Origin: Bacteroides sp. CAG:709
GTDB lineage: Bacteria > Bacteroidota > Bacteroidia > Bacteroidales > UBA932
Direction: 5' to 3'
Length of the DNA: 19,719 nt
NCBI GenBank assembly: GCA_000434935.1
Contig: FR882182.1
Span: 37,534 to 57,252 of the forward strand
The notes under the pieces are model-generated. The model saw only the letters and a list, made by a program, of their open reading frames with translations. It had not been told where the DNA came from and ran no database searches. The number at the start of each line of letters is the position of its first letter. Position 1 is the first letter of the stretch. Positions 7,247 through 15,242 of this stretch are shown here, piece after piece. The position numbers and the translations under genes are program-made.

Positions 7247-9817
7247 GTGTGCTTTGTTGTGAGAAGAAGAATTGACATATATGTGATTCTTACAGTCTTT
7301 CTGGCGCTCCTGTTTGCGTTGCCTATGACAGCACAGACCACCAAGGTAAAAGGCAGGGTGACGGATTCGGCGAGCGGAGAGGGAATCCCTTTTGTTGCCA
7401 TATATTTCTATGGCACGACCATCGGCGTATCCACCGACATGGACGGATACTATTCCATGGAAACCCGTGACACTGCCGCCAACATCCTGTGCGCAGCATT
7501 GCTGGGCTATGAAACCCAGATGATCAGAATCAGCCGAGGCGCGTTCAGCGAGGTCGATTTCCGGCTGCATTCCGTAAACTCATCGCTCAATGCTGCCGTG
7601 GTAAAGCCGGACAACAGGTATATGAAATGGATTTTGGGCCAGATCGATGCCCATAAGAAATTCAATGATCCGGAACGTCGTGACGCCTATGTCTGTGATA
7701 TCTACACCAAGATGGAACTGGACCTTGTCAATGCCGACAAAAATCTGCGTAACAGACTGATACGTAAGAACTTCGGTTTTATATTCGACTACATGGACAC
7801 ATCCGTCGTCTCCGGACAGCCATACCTTCCGGTGATGATTTCCGAGACACGGGCCAAGCGGTATCACAGCATTGCACCGGACATCAGCAAGGAAGCCATC
7901 GAAGCTACCAGGATATCCGGACTCAATGAGGACAATGCTGTCTCACAGTTCACCGGCAGCATGCACCTGAAGACGAATTTCTACAACAATTTCATCAATG
8001 CCTTCAATGTGCAGATTCCATCTCCGCTGTCATCGAACGGCAACATCTACTATAATTATTATCTGGTAGACAGCCTTGACATTGACGGAAGAAAGACATG
8101 GAAAATAAGATTCCATCCCGGCAGAGGCGTGTCTTCCACGGTCTTCGACGGAGAAATGAGCATTGATACCAAAACCTTCGCTCTCAGGGAGATACATGCG
8201 AAAATGATGAAGGGGGCGAACGTGAATTGGATACGTGACATGGTCATTGACCGCACCGACCAGCTGGTCGGGGACTCGCTGTGGTTCTACAAGCAGGATA
8301 AATTGTATGTGGACTTCTCCGTGACGATGAACGACTCCTCCAAGTTTGTCTCCTTCCTGGGAAACCGGCAGATCGACTATATGAATCCGCAGTTCGGGAA
8401 AGAAGCCAGAGATCAGGCCCGGCAGGTGCAGTCGTCTTCTGTCCAGGTCATGAAAAATGCCGGAAGAAAGGATGAGGCGTGGTGGAACGAGGCCCGGCCT
8501 TACAAACTTTCGGAGAAGGAACAGAATATTTACAATATGGTGGACTCCATAAAGAACGTCCCGATGTACAATACCATATACAATATCATAAATACCGCCG
8601 TTTCAGGTTATCTGGAGACCAAATATGTGGCATTCGGACCATATTCGCGACTGTACAGTTTCAACAACATTGAAGGCAACAGGGTCTCTTTCGGAGTACG
8701 GACCACATCGGAATTGAGCCGGAAGTTCAGGCTGGAGGGCTATTTGGGCTACGGCTTCAAGGATAAGGAGTTCAAAGGCGGCGGCTCGTTTGAGTGGATG
8801 TTCAGCACCCAGCCTACCATGAAGCTTACCCTGAACGGAAAGCACGACATGCTTCAGCTCGGGAAAGGTAAAAAAGCATTCAATGAGACGAGTCTCCTGT
8901 CGTCGCTTTTAAGTAAGAGGGGCAGTGAGAAGAGAAGTCTTGTCAATGAATATTCAATGACGTTTGACTGGGAAATCCGACCGTGGCTGAACACATCGAC
9001 GTCATTGGAGTCCCGGAGGATATTCTCCAACGTGTTCGTTCCGATGAAACGGGTGCACCTGCATAGCGACGGGGCGAGAGATACGGTAATGGTCAATTCC
9101 GTGGGTTCCAATGACTTGCGTACCGTGCTGCGCTTTTCCAAAGACGAAACTGTAGCACGAGGCGCTTTCCAGAAGTCATATCTCCATTCGGATTATCCTA
9201 TCTTCACTCTGGATTTGCTTGGGTCATTGAAAGGCATCGGAAAGAACGAGTACAGTTATTTCCGGAGCGAGTTCACGATAGATTACAAGCTCAAGATTCC
9301 GCCTCTCGGCATGTCGAAAATCAAGTTGACTGCCGGCAATATTGTCGGCACCGTGCCGTATCCGCTTCTGAAACTGCACGAGGGCAACGGTACTTATATC
9401 CTGGACCAGAGCTCTTTCTCTTGCATGGAGTTCTATGAATTCGCTTCCGATACCTGGGCTACATTGTTCTGGGAGCACAATTTCGGCGGCTTCTTCCTGG
9501 GGAAGATTCCACTCATAAAGAAGATGAAGATGCGTGAGGTATTCACGCTCAAAGCAGCTTACGGCACCCTCTCACGGAAGAACAACGGCATCATAGGCAA
9601 CCCGAATTCCGCCAATGCTCCTATGCTTTTTCCTGCCGGCATGGACATGCTCAACAAGCCGTATGTGGAGATGGGCGTAGGTCTGACCAATATTTTCCGC
9701 ATTCTCCGTGTCGATGCCGTATGGCGCATGACCCACCGCTACAAGGATACCCCGGCCGGTAAGGTGAAGACTCCTAACTGCTTTGACATCAACATTGGCC
9801 TTGAACTTCGCTTCTAG
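7247..9817 (+). CDS. DUF5686 outer-membrane protein with carboxypeptidase-regulatory-like domain
   Basis: 856 residues. There is no in-frame ATG before the signal peptide; GTG at 7247 or GTG at 7259 are the possible starts, the second giving a cleaner signal peptide (VRRR, hydrophobic core, then AQ). Residues about 34-115 form a CarboxypepD_reg-like beta-sandwich (KVKGRVTDSASGEGIPFVAIYFYGT...GVSTDMDGYYSM), the domain also seen at the N-terminus of TonB-dependent receptors. The remainder matches the DUF5686 family, a predicted outer-membrane beta-barrel of Bacteroidota, and the chain ends in ELRF with a terminal Phe as expected for barrel assembly. There is no TonB plug, so it is not a SusC protein. 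The substrate is unknown. Its TAG stop overlaps the stop of the convergent GH29 gene. Confidence 0.82.
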   Translation: MCFVVRRRIDIYVILTVFLALLFALPMTAQTTKVKGRVTDSASGEGIPFVAIYFYGTTIGVSTDMDGYYSMETRDTAANILCAALLGYETQMIRISRGAFSEVDFRLHSVNSSLNAAVVKPDNRYMKWILGQIDAHKKFNDPERRDAYVCDIYTKMELDLVNADKNLRNRLIRKNFGFIFDYMDTSVVSGQPYLPVMISETRAKRYHSIAPDISKEAIEATRISGLNEDNAVSQFTGSMHLKTNFYNNFINAFNVQIPSPLSSNGNIYYNYYLVDSLDIDGRKTWKIRFHPGRGVSSTVFDGEMSIDTKTFALREIHAKMMKGANVNWIRDMVIDRTDQLVGDSLWFYKQDKLYVDFSVTMNDSSKFVSFLGNRQIDYMNPQFGKEARDQARQVQSSSVQVMKNAGRKDEAWWNEARPYKLSEKEQNIYNMVDSIKNVPMYNTIYNIINTAVSGYLETKYVAFGPYSRLYSFNNIEGNRVSFGVRTTSELSRKFRLEGYLGYGFKDKEFKGGGSFEWMFSTQPTMKLTLNGKHDMLQLGKGKKAFNETSLLSSLLSKRGSEKRSLVNEYSMTFDWEIRPWLNTSTSLESRRIFSNVFVPMKRVHLHSDGARDTVMVNSVGSNDLRTVLRFSKDETVARGAFQKSYLHSDYPIFTLDLLGSLKGIGKNEYSYFRSEFTIDYKLKIPPLGMSKIKLTAGNIVGTVPYPLLKLHEGNGTYILDQSSFSCMEFYEFASDTWATLFWEHNFGGFFLGKIPLIKKMKMREVFTLKAAYGTLSRKNNGIIGNPNSANAPMLFPAGMDMLNKPYVEMGVGLTNIFRILRVDAVWRMTHRYKDTPAGKVKTPNCFDINIGLELRF

Positions 9818-11355
9818 CGCGGTCTTTCATTGTAGATGCCGAGTTCGGAGATGGCGACGGTGCTGCCGGACTCGTAGACGCCGTCGGGCGCCGAGGTCTT
9901 GCGGGAGGACAGGACGGTGAGACGGATGGCATCGGCATAGGTGGCGCCGAAACGCAGAACGGTAACTCGACCGCTTTTCTTCGCGGAAACCGGGCCGGAC
10001 AGCAATGAACCGGCATTGGCGTACGCAGAACTGACATCTGCATTGACCGTCATCAGCTCGTGCCACAGGCCGTTCACGCGTGCATCCAGGCGATAACCGA
10101 GAATCTCGGAACCCACCTCTTCCGTGAGCGCTATCATATTGAACTGCTGCTCTTTATCGAGGAAAATCTTCAGGTGCGGGTGCTCCGGCCCCAAGGCATT
10201 TGCCACCCATGCGGTCTTGAAATTGTCATCCACCGCGAAATCCGAGATCTCCATGTCGTAGCTCCAGCTGCTGTCAGCCTTACGCCCCTTCGCCAGATTC
10301 GAAGCGATTATCGGCGCCGGGCACTCCGAAAAGCGCGCGTCCGATGCCGCATAATGCGGGTCAATCGCTGCCGTCGCCTTTTCTGCGGCTCCAGGTTCAG
10401 CTTTCGCCCAGGTTTTCCCTATCTGCGCCAATGCCTTTATCGCATTGTCATCCATCAGTCCGTCCCTGTTCGGCGCCACGTTCAGGATGAAATTGCAATG
10501 CGCTTTTCCCATCGGGACAATGTTCTCCTTCACGAGCATTTTCGCGTCCTTCACAGGCGTCTGCGGAAAGTAAGACTTCCAGAACCACGTTTTCTGGATA
10601 GGGAGGCAGGATAATGCCGGAAGGGCATTGCTTTCCTTGTCAATGTGCTGACCTGCACCCTGTTCGTAGGACTTGATGTCGGTGTAGAACAATGCGTCGG
10701 CAGGATATTTGGCGGCATTCAGGTCCATCACCAGGCACTCGGGCTGGATGGATTTTATCAATGCGTAGATTTCCTCGAACGGAATCTGGTCGTATGAGAT
10801 TCTGCTCCACGGGGCATCCCAGCCGTCGATTATTATGGCTGTAATCTTGCCGTAATTCGTCAGAAGCTCACGCAACTGCTTCTTGACCATGTCTTTATGC
10901 TCGGGAACAATCCATCCCGGGCGCAGGCGTGCATGCGTGTCCAGAATCGAATAATACAGCATGACGTCCAGCCCTTCTGCACGGAAGGCATCGGCATATT
11001 CTTTTACGACATCATGCTTGAACGGGCTGCTCATCACCGAATACCTCGTCGTTTTCGTGTCCCAGATGCAGAACCCGCTATGATGTTTGGCAGTAAGGCA
11101 GCCATAGGTCATTCCGGCCGATTTTGCGGCTTTGGCCCATTGGCGGCAGTCGAGTTTTACCGGATTGAAGAGTTCCGGAGACGCATCCGGGTCAGGCCAA
11201 TCCTCGTCCACATACGTCGGCATATTGAAATGTATGAACATGCCGAAGCGCAAATCCACGAAGCGACGTTGCAAGACGTCAAGGGCCGCACCCTGTCCGA
11301 AGCAGAAACCTGCCCCAAGACAAAGTACGGCCAATGTCGCAAGTATTTTCTTCAT
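9814..11355 (-). CDS. GH29 alpha-L-fucosidase-like protein with C-terminal discoidin-type domain
   Basis: 513 residues with signal peptide (MKKILATLAVLCLGAGFCFG, cleavage near 21). The GH29 barrel begins with LRFGMFIHFNMPTY (about 35-47), followed by WAKAAKSAGMTYGCLTAKHHSGFCIWDT (73-100), the hallmark of the family. The likely nucleophile is Asp177 in IIIDGWD, in the place of the usual WFDG motif. The LNVAPNRDG segment typical of fucosidases is also present. From about residue 345 a F5/8 (discoidin/CBM32-like) beta-sandwich can be seen (DDNFKTAWVA...LGYRLDARVNG...). It should release L-fucose from glycans in the periplasm or at the surface. The unusual active-site context leaves the precise substrate open. 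It is the last gene of a three-gene operon, 5 bp after the lipoprotein gene. Confidence 0.85.
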   Translation of the reverse strand: MKKILATLAVLCLGAGFCFGQGAALDVLQRRFVDLRFGMFIHFNMPTYVDEDWPDPDASPELFNPVKLDCRQWAKAAKSAGMTYGCLTAKHHSGFCIWDTKTTRYSVMSSPFKHDVVKEYADAFRAEGLDVMLYYSILDTHARLRPGWIVPEHKDMVKKQLRELLTNYGKITAIIIDGWDAPWSRISYDQIPFEEIYALIKSIQPECLVMDLNAAKYPADALFYTDIKSYEQGAGQHIDKESNALPALSCLPIQKTWFWKSYFPQTPVKDAKMLVKENIVPMGKAHCNFILNVAPNRDGLMDDNAIKALAQIGKTWAKAEPGAAEKATAAIDPHYAASDARFSECPAPIIASNLAKGRKADSSWSYDMEISDFAVDDNFKTAWVANALGPEHPHLKIFLDKEQQFNMIALTEEVGSEILGYRLDARVNGLWHELMTVNADVSSAYANAGSLLSGPVSAKKSGRVTVLRFGATYADAIRLTVLSSRKTSAPDGVYESGSTVAISELGIYNERPR

Positions 11356-11360
11356 ATCAG

Positions 11361-12140
11361 TTATTCACGGATCAGGTCACGGATTTCATCCCATGGAACC
11401 GAAACATGGATTGCTCCCATGGAGTACGGAGCTATCTCATATTGGTTGTAGATGTATGTCACACCCTGCTCCGAAACATTGAAATTGCCGTTAGGTTTGA
11501 TTTCATGGGTGAACATGGTGTCGTAGGACTCCTGGTCAGGCACGGCTTCACGAAGATGGGCCGTAAGCGCCTCTGCCAGTTTCTCCTCATAGCCAGGCTT
11601 GAAGAATTCGGCCTCGGTAATCACCTTGCCGCTCTCCAGGTCGAAGTTCAGGGCAGTTTCCACGGTCGAGCCATGTGCGCCACCCTCGTAGAAATACTCT
11701 TCGTAAGTGTACGAAGCGATGTTCTTGTACGTTTCTGTAAAATAGCCTGTCTTGTAGCGCTCCCTGTTGAGTTCGCTGGACATAGGAATATCTCCGTTTC
11801 CTTCATACAATTTCAGGGTTTCTTCACATTCATTGTGATATATCCTGACGTAATCGGCAGACCATTTCCCGGCAGCTTCCTTGAGGTCGAGACCGGCATA
11901 ATCCTGTCCGAACGCAATCATCGAAATCGAATCGCAGATCGCTTTCCTGACCTCATCTGAGATGTTGGCGACAGGGTATTCCAGAGATATTACCACGTGC
12001 AGGGAATCCTCCCTTCCGGCCATAAGTGCTTCATTGACAGCAGTATCGAGAGTATTGACTTTCATACTGGTCTCTCCGCAGGACGCGAGCATCATCGCTG
12101 CTCCCGCGAAAACTAACATTGAATTGAAAAACCTTTTCAT
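11361..12140 (-). CDS. DUF3298 (RsiV-like) domain lipoprotein
   Basis: 259 residues from the ATG at 12140. I prefer this over the ATG nine bases upstream because it gives a standard MKRFF lipoprotein start, and because the next gene's ATG lies in the same CTGATATGAA context. A type II signal peptide ends in the lipobox LASC with Cys21. The C-terminal half contains EEYFYEGGAHG at about 147-157 and a tail NFNVSEQGVTYIYNQYEIAPYSMG, both characteristic of the DUF3298/RsiV fold (RsiV is a lysozyme-binding anti-sigma factor in Bacillus). Here there is no anti-sigma helix or sigma gene alongside, so it is probably a periplasmic binding or inhibitor-like lipoprotein of unknown ligand. It is cotranscribed between the dipeptidyl peptidase and fucosidase genes. 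Confidence 0.82.
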   Translation of the reverse strand: MKRFFNSMLVFAGAAMMLASCGETSMKVNTLDTAVNEALMAGREDSLHVVISLEYPVANISDEVRKAICDSISMIAFGQDYAGLDLKEAAGKWSADYVRIYHNECEETLKLYEGNGDIPMSSELNRERYKTGYFTETYKNIASYTYEEYFYEGGAHGSTVETALNFDLESGKVITEAEFFKPGYEEKLAEALTAHLREAVPDQESYDTMFTHEIKPNGNFNVSEQGVTYIYNQYEIAPYSMGAIHVSVPWDEIRDLIRE

Positions 12141-12141
12141 A

Positions 12142-14592
12142 TCAGTCATTATTCATTTCTTTTATGTCGACTTCGTGACGCTCGCTTGCGCCCATCAGCC
12201 ATTCACAATAATAATCGGCCATTCTCCAGAAGAAATACTCGTTCATGTCCCCGAATCCATGGCGCTGTCCAGGCAAGATGAGCATGTCGAAACGCTTGTT
12301 CGCGCGGATGAGAGCATTGACCACGCGGATGGTGTTCGCGGGATGCACGTTGTTGTCAATGTCGCCGTGCACAAGCATGAGGTGGCCTTTCAAGTTCTTG
12401 GCAATCTGAGGATTGGTCTCGATGGAATATACGAATGTAGTATCTCCGGCCTCGATTTTCTCCTGAATGCCATGGTGCTGTTCGCTCCACCAGCGGTTGT
12501 AAATGTTGTTGTCATGGTTACCTGCGCAGGAAACGGCGGCCTTGAAGAAATCAGGGTACTTCAATATCGCCGCAGTGGACATGAATCCGCCGCCTGAATG
12601 TCCGTGTATACCGACACGTCCCAGGTCAATCCAAGGATATTTGGCACCAAGCTGCTGGATTGCATATTTCTGATCTTCCAGACCATAGTCGCGGAGGTTG
12701 CCATAACCGTAATTATGATACCATTTCGACCTGTCCGGATGACCGCCCCTGTTGCCCACGGTTATGACAATGAATCCGAGCTGGGCCAGCCTGTCGGTCC
12801 TGGTAAATCCTCTGCTCCACTCGATGTTGTTGGCTTCCACCTGAGGGCCCGGATAAACGTAATCGCATATAGGATAGACCTTTGTGGAATCGAAATCGAA
12901 CGGCTTGTAGATGGCGCCATACAAATCGGTGATGCCGTCGGCAGCCTTGACAGTGAAACGCTTAGGGAATTTGTATCCGGCAGCGAAAAGCAGTGAGAAA
13001 TCAGCCTCGCCGAGGTCGCAGACCTTGCGTCCCTTTGCGTCATAAAGTGCGGATGCCGGTTTGTAATCCACGCGTGAGTAATTGGCAATGAAGTATTTGC
13101 CGTCTTCTGTCGCTATGGCGTCAATGTTCATGTCAGGCATGTCGAGCAGCTTCGGTTCACCGCCCTGGAGACTGACGCTGTATACGTGCATCTGATAAGG
13201 GTTTTCGCCCTTCTCCTTGCCGCATGCGCGGAACAGCACGTAGCCCTCTTTCTCATTGACAGCCAGCACGTCGTCCACATGATAAGCGCCCTCGGTCAGG
13301 TTTCTTATCAATGTTCCGTCGGTATTGTAAAGATAAAGGTTCGCCCAGCCGTTGCGCTCTGACCAATGAATCATTTTCCTGCCGTTGTCGATAATTCTGA
13401 GCGGACGGCTCTCCACATAGGTGTTCATGCGCTCCGAAAGCACTGTTTTCGTGCTGTCGCTGCCAATGCCTACGTAGCAGATGTCCAGGCGTTTGAGGTC
13501 GCGGCTCAATCTGTTCAGATAGAAACCTGAATTGTCGCCGAGCCATGTGTAATTGTCGAATTCATTGAACGACGTTTTCACTGTCCCCGGTGCGGTCTGC
13601 AGGGACAGGTCCTGGTCCTTGAATGCATTGATTTTCACCTGGTGAGAAGACCAGTCCTTCGCGTTGAAGATATACAGGTGTCCCAGCGGTCCCGGTTCTC
13701 CCGGCATCTGGTATTTATATGTTTCCAATGTCGGGCGCGGAGAACTGAGGGAGTTGATTACCCAGAAGTCCTTTACGGGTCTCATGTCCCAGCGCATCAC
13801 GGCGAAATGTTTCGAATCAGGTGACCATGCCAAGTCAAACGGGAACACACGCTTGGTCGTATCTGCTTCCGTATTGCCGGCATAGTTTCCGCTAGCGTAT
13901 GAAAAATCCTTGAATCCGTCGCTTGTGATGCGATGCTCCACGAGCGTGCTGTCTTTCGGGTCCTTGGCAGCCTTGCGCATGTTGAGGGTGTCCATATAGA
14001 AGAGGTTTGAGTTCTTCATATAGACTCCTACAAGTCCGTCAGGGGACACATTCGCCCATTCAGGGTATTTGGCATTCTCGTCTTTCGTGCTGAACGTCAG
14101 CTTCTTGCTGGTGATGTCATATTTAAAATGATATGTGAGCTTTTCCGTCTTGGCATTTTTCGATGTGTCCTTTTTCTCCTGGGAACTCTGGATATCGAAC
14201 TTCAGGACATTGTCATTTTCCGGGTCAATGCTGAGGTTGCGTATCGGAAGATGTCGCGCTTCGAACGGATCTTTCACGATTTCCGTTATCTGCATCGCCA
14301 ATTTTTCCATATCAAATACCGGTTTGACGGTACCTGTAGCGGGTTCTGCAATGTAATAGTTCGTCCCTTCAGATGTCTTCCATGTGTACAGGAAATGGTT
14401 TCCGTTCCTGAACCACTCCGGTTTCACGGTCGTGGAGAATACCATCTGTCCCACACGCTTGGCCGAAAATCTCTCTGCCAGAGCATAATTCGGGGTCTTG
14501 ACCATCTTGTCTTCGCGCGTCTGCGCCTTGATGCCGGAGGCAAGTAGTGTCAATGCCGCCAAGCATACTGCTACTTTTCTAGTAACTATCAT
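12142..14592 (-). CDS. S9 family peptidase, dipeptidyl peptidase IV type
   Basis: 816 residues with a signal peptide (hydrophobic core about 7-20, IKAQ). The N-terminal two thirds are the DPP IV beta-propeller, with WSPDSKHFAVMRWDMRPVKDFWVIN and the YTWLGDNSGFYLNRLSRD repeat. The C-terminal alpha/beta-hydrolase domain carries the triad: Ser666 in GHSGGG, Asp about 746 in HGDIDNNVHP and His about 778 in GQRHGFG. It removes dipeptides from peptide N-termini in the periplasm, classically after Pro or Ala. GHSGGG replaces the GWSYGG of classic DPP IV, as in a related Bacteroidota subgroup, so the specificity may differ. It is the first gene of the minus-strand operon; its TGA lies 1 bp before the chosen lipoprotein start. 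Confidence 0.9.
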   Translation of the reverse strand: MIVTRKVAVCLAALTLLASGIKAQTREDKMVKTPNYALAERFSAKRVGQMVFSTTVKPEWFRNGNHFLYTWKTSEGTNYYIAEPATGTVKPVFDMEKLAMQITEIVKDPFEARHLPIRNLSIDPENDNVLKFDIQSSQEKKDTSKNAKTEKLTYHFKYDITSKKLTFSTKDENAKYPEWANVSPDGLVGVYMKNSNLFYMDTLNMRKAAKDPKDSTLVEHRITSDGFKDFSYASGNYAGNTEADTTKRVFPFDLAWSPDSKHFAVMRWDMRPVKDFWVINSLSSPRPTLETYKYQMPGEPGPLGHLYIFNAKDWSSHQVKINAFKDQDLSLQTAPGTVKTSFNEFDNYTWLGDNSGFYLNRLSRDLKRLDICYVGIGSDSTKTVLSERMNTYVESRPLRIIDNGRKMIHWSERNGWANLYLYNTDGTLIRNLTEGAYHVDDVLAVNEKEGYVLFRACGKEKGENPYQMHVYSVSLQGGEPKLLDMPDMNIDAIATEDGKYFIANYSRVDYKPASALYDAKGRKVCDLGEADFSLLFAAGYKFPKRFTVKAADGITDLYGAIYKPFDFDSTKVYPICDYVYPGPQVEANNIEWSRGFTRTDRLAQLGFIVITVGNRGGHPDRSKWYHNYGYGNLRDYGLEDQKYAIQQLGAKYPWIDLGRVGIHGHSGGGFMSTAAILKYPDFFKAAVSCAGNHDNNIYNRWWSEQHHGIQEKIEAGDTTFVYSIETNPQIAKNLKGHLMLVHGDIDNNVHPANTIRVVNALIRANKRFDMLILPGQRHGFGDMNEYFFWRMADYYCEWLMGASERHEVDIKEMNND

Positions 14593-14689
14593 TTCAACAT
14601 TGTTTTTAGTAATTCTTTACAAATCTTTACCAACTTATTTTTTCATGCTCACCAATCCCAGACATGACATCGTCCGGAAGTCATTCTCT

Positions 14690-14697
14690 CAAAGTTA
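14690..14697 (-). promoter_or_regulatory. -7 box upstream of the S9 peptidase operon
   Basis: The minus strand reads TAACTTTG, an exact TAnnTTTG match. The transcript would have a leader of roughly 90 nt. No good -33 TTTG at 19 nt is seen, so the promoter may need an activator or be weak. Confidence 0.45.
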
Positions 14698-14774
14698 ACA
14701 AGAAATAAGCAATAACTCGCGTTATCTCGTTGAAATTCTTTTTTATACGTTGACGGAACTTTTTTGGGGGCTGT

Positions 14775-14932
14775 CGGGACGCGGCCACGGGCGGTTTTGT
14801 AACTTGTTGGTAGTCAGATATGCTTCTGGCGAGGGCGTGGAAACGTCGACATTTTTTGGCCGCGTTTCCACGCTGTGTTTTGCAACTGATTGATAATCAA
14901 TGTTTCTGAAAACGGAGCGTGGCCGCGTCCCG
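14775..14932. repeat. Nested inverted-repeat element built from two tandem imperfect units
   Basis: Outer arms CGGGACGCGGCCACG (14775-14789) and CGTGGCCGCGTCCCG (14918-14932) are a perfect 15-bp inverted repeat. Inner arms GCGTGGAAACG (14835-14845) and CGTTTCCACGC (14863-14873) are a perfect 11-bp inverted repeat. Between left outer and left inner arm, and again between right inner and right outer arm, lie imperfect direct copies beginning GTTTTGTAACT (14794) and GTTTTGCAACT (14877), with 18 of the first 23 bases identical. It resembles a REPIN- or MITE-like structure; no transposase is nearby. Confidence 0.75.
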
Positions 14933-14940
14933 CCGGATAA

Positions 14941-14979
14941 AAATCAAATCCCTCCTAATCGGATGATTAAGAGGGATTT
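14941..14979 (-). terminator. Rho-independent terminator of tRNA-Leu
   Basis: AAATCCCTC (14946-14954) pairs with GAGGGATTT (14971-14979). One C-A mismatch follows, then TAATC (14956-14960) pairs with GATTA (14965-14969) around a 4-nt loop. On the minus strand a T run follows (A run at 14939-14943 on plus). Confidence 0.85.
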
Positions 14980-14983
14980 TCGG

Positions 14984-15069
14984 TGCCCAAAGCCGGGATC
15001 GAACCGGCACGTCTTTTAAAGGACATTGGATTTTGAGTCCAACGCGTCTACCAATTCCGCCATTCGGGC
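14984..15069 (-). tRNA. tRNA-Leu (anticodon CAA)
   Basis: An 86-nt class II tRNA with a long variable arm. On the minus strand, acceptor GCCCGAA (from 15069) pairs with TTTGGGC (to 14985) with one G-U pair, and the discriminator A is at 14984. The anticodon stem is TTGGA/TCCAA with loop CTCAAAA, giving anticodon CAA at 15035-15033. The D-loop has GGTAGACGC and the T-arm GGTTCGATCCC. No CCA is encoded. Confidence 0.95.
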
Positions 15070-15089
15070 ATTTCCGGGAATCGGAATGG

Positions 15090-15120
15090 CAAAGTTAGGT
15101 ATTTTTGGCGAATTACCAAA
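15090..15120 (-). promoter_or_regulatory. Promoter of tRNA-Leu
   Basis: On the minus strand, -33 TTTG (15120-15117) and -7 TAACTTTG (15097-15090) are separated by 19 nt, the same spacing as in the tRNA-Pro promoter. Transcription would start just upstream of the mature tRNA. Confidence 0.75.
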
Positions 15121-15179
15121 TATTTCGGCAAGTGTCGGCATAATGTAACGTCGATTTTTCCGGAAATAATGATATTTTG

Positions 15180-15220
15180 CTAAATTCGCATGGAGAGGGG
15201 AGGGATTTAGGGTGAGGGTA
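15180..15220 (+). repeat. Long form of the dispersed GGGTGAGGG-type intergenic repeat
   Basis: The element starts CTAAATTCGC (15180-15189), has a purine-rich centre of GGAGAGGGGAGGG type, and ends ATTTAGGGTGAGGGTA. Its ends match the short palindromic form at 7222-7245. Repeats containing the GGGTGAGGG/CCCTCACCC word are scattered in the intergenic DNA of many bacteria. It lies 22 bp before aroB. Confidence 0.6.
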
Positions 15221-15242
15221 ACGTGCACACAAAAAAAAGATT

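Larger units (their letters stand above)
14593..14983. other. 391-bp intergenic region between the S9 peptidase and tRNA-Leu
   Basis: No coding region is convincing here. From left to right it holds the AT-rich leader of the S9 peptidase operon, its -7 box at 14690-14697, a nested inverted-repeat element at 14775-14932, and the tRNA-Leu terminator at 14941-14979. Both flanking genes are on the minus strand. Confidence 0.7.

Noticed and set aside
1..14592. Polysaccharide utilisation locus
   Set aside because: GH97 and GH29 genes are 8.5 kb apart on opposite strands and no SusC, SusD or hybrid two-component regulator is present.
14593..14983. CRISPR array or integrated element at tRNA-Leu
   Set aside because: The repeats are two imperfect units with nested inverted arms, not regularly spaced identical repeats. 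There is no integrase and no duplicated tRNA 3' end.
15016..15228. 70-codon minus-strand frame over tRNA-Leu and the repeat
   Set aside because: Its N-terminal part is the conceptual translation of the GGGTGAGGG-type repeat and its C-terminal part reads through the tRNA gene; not a protein gene.
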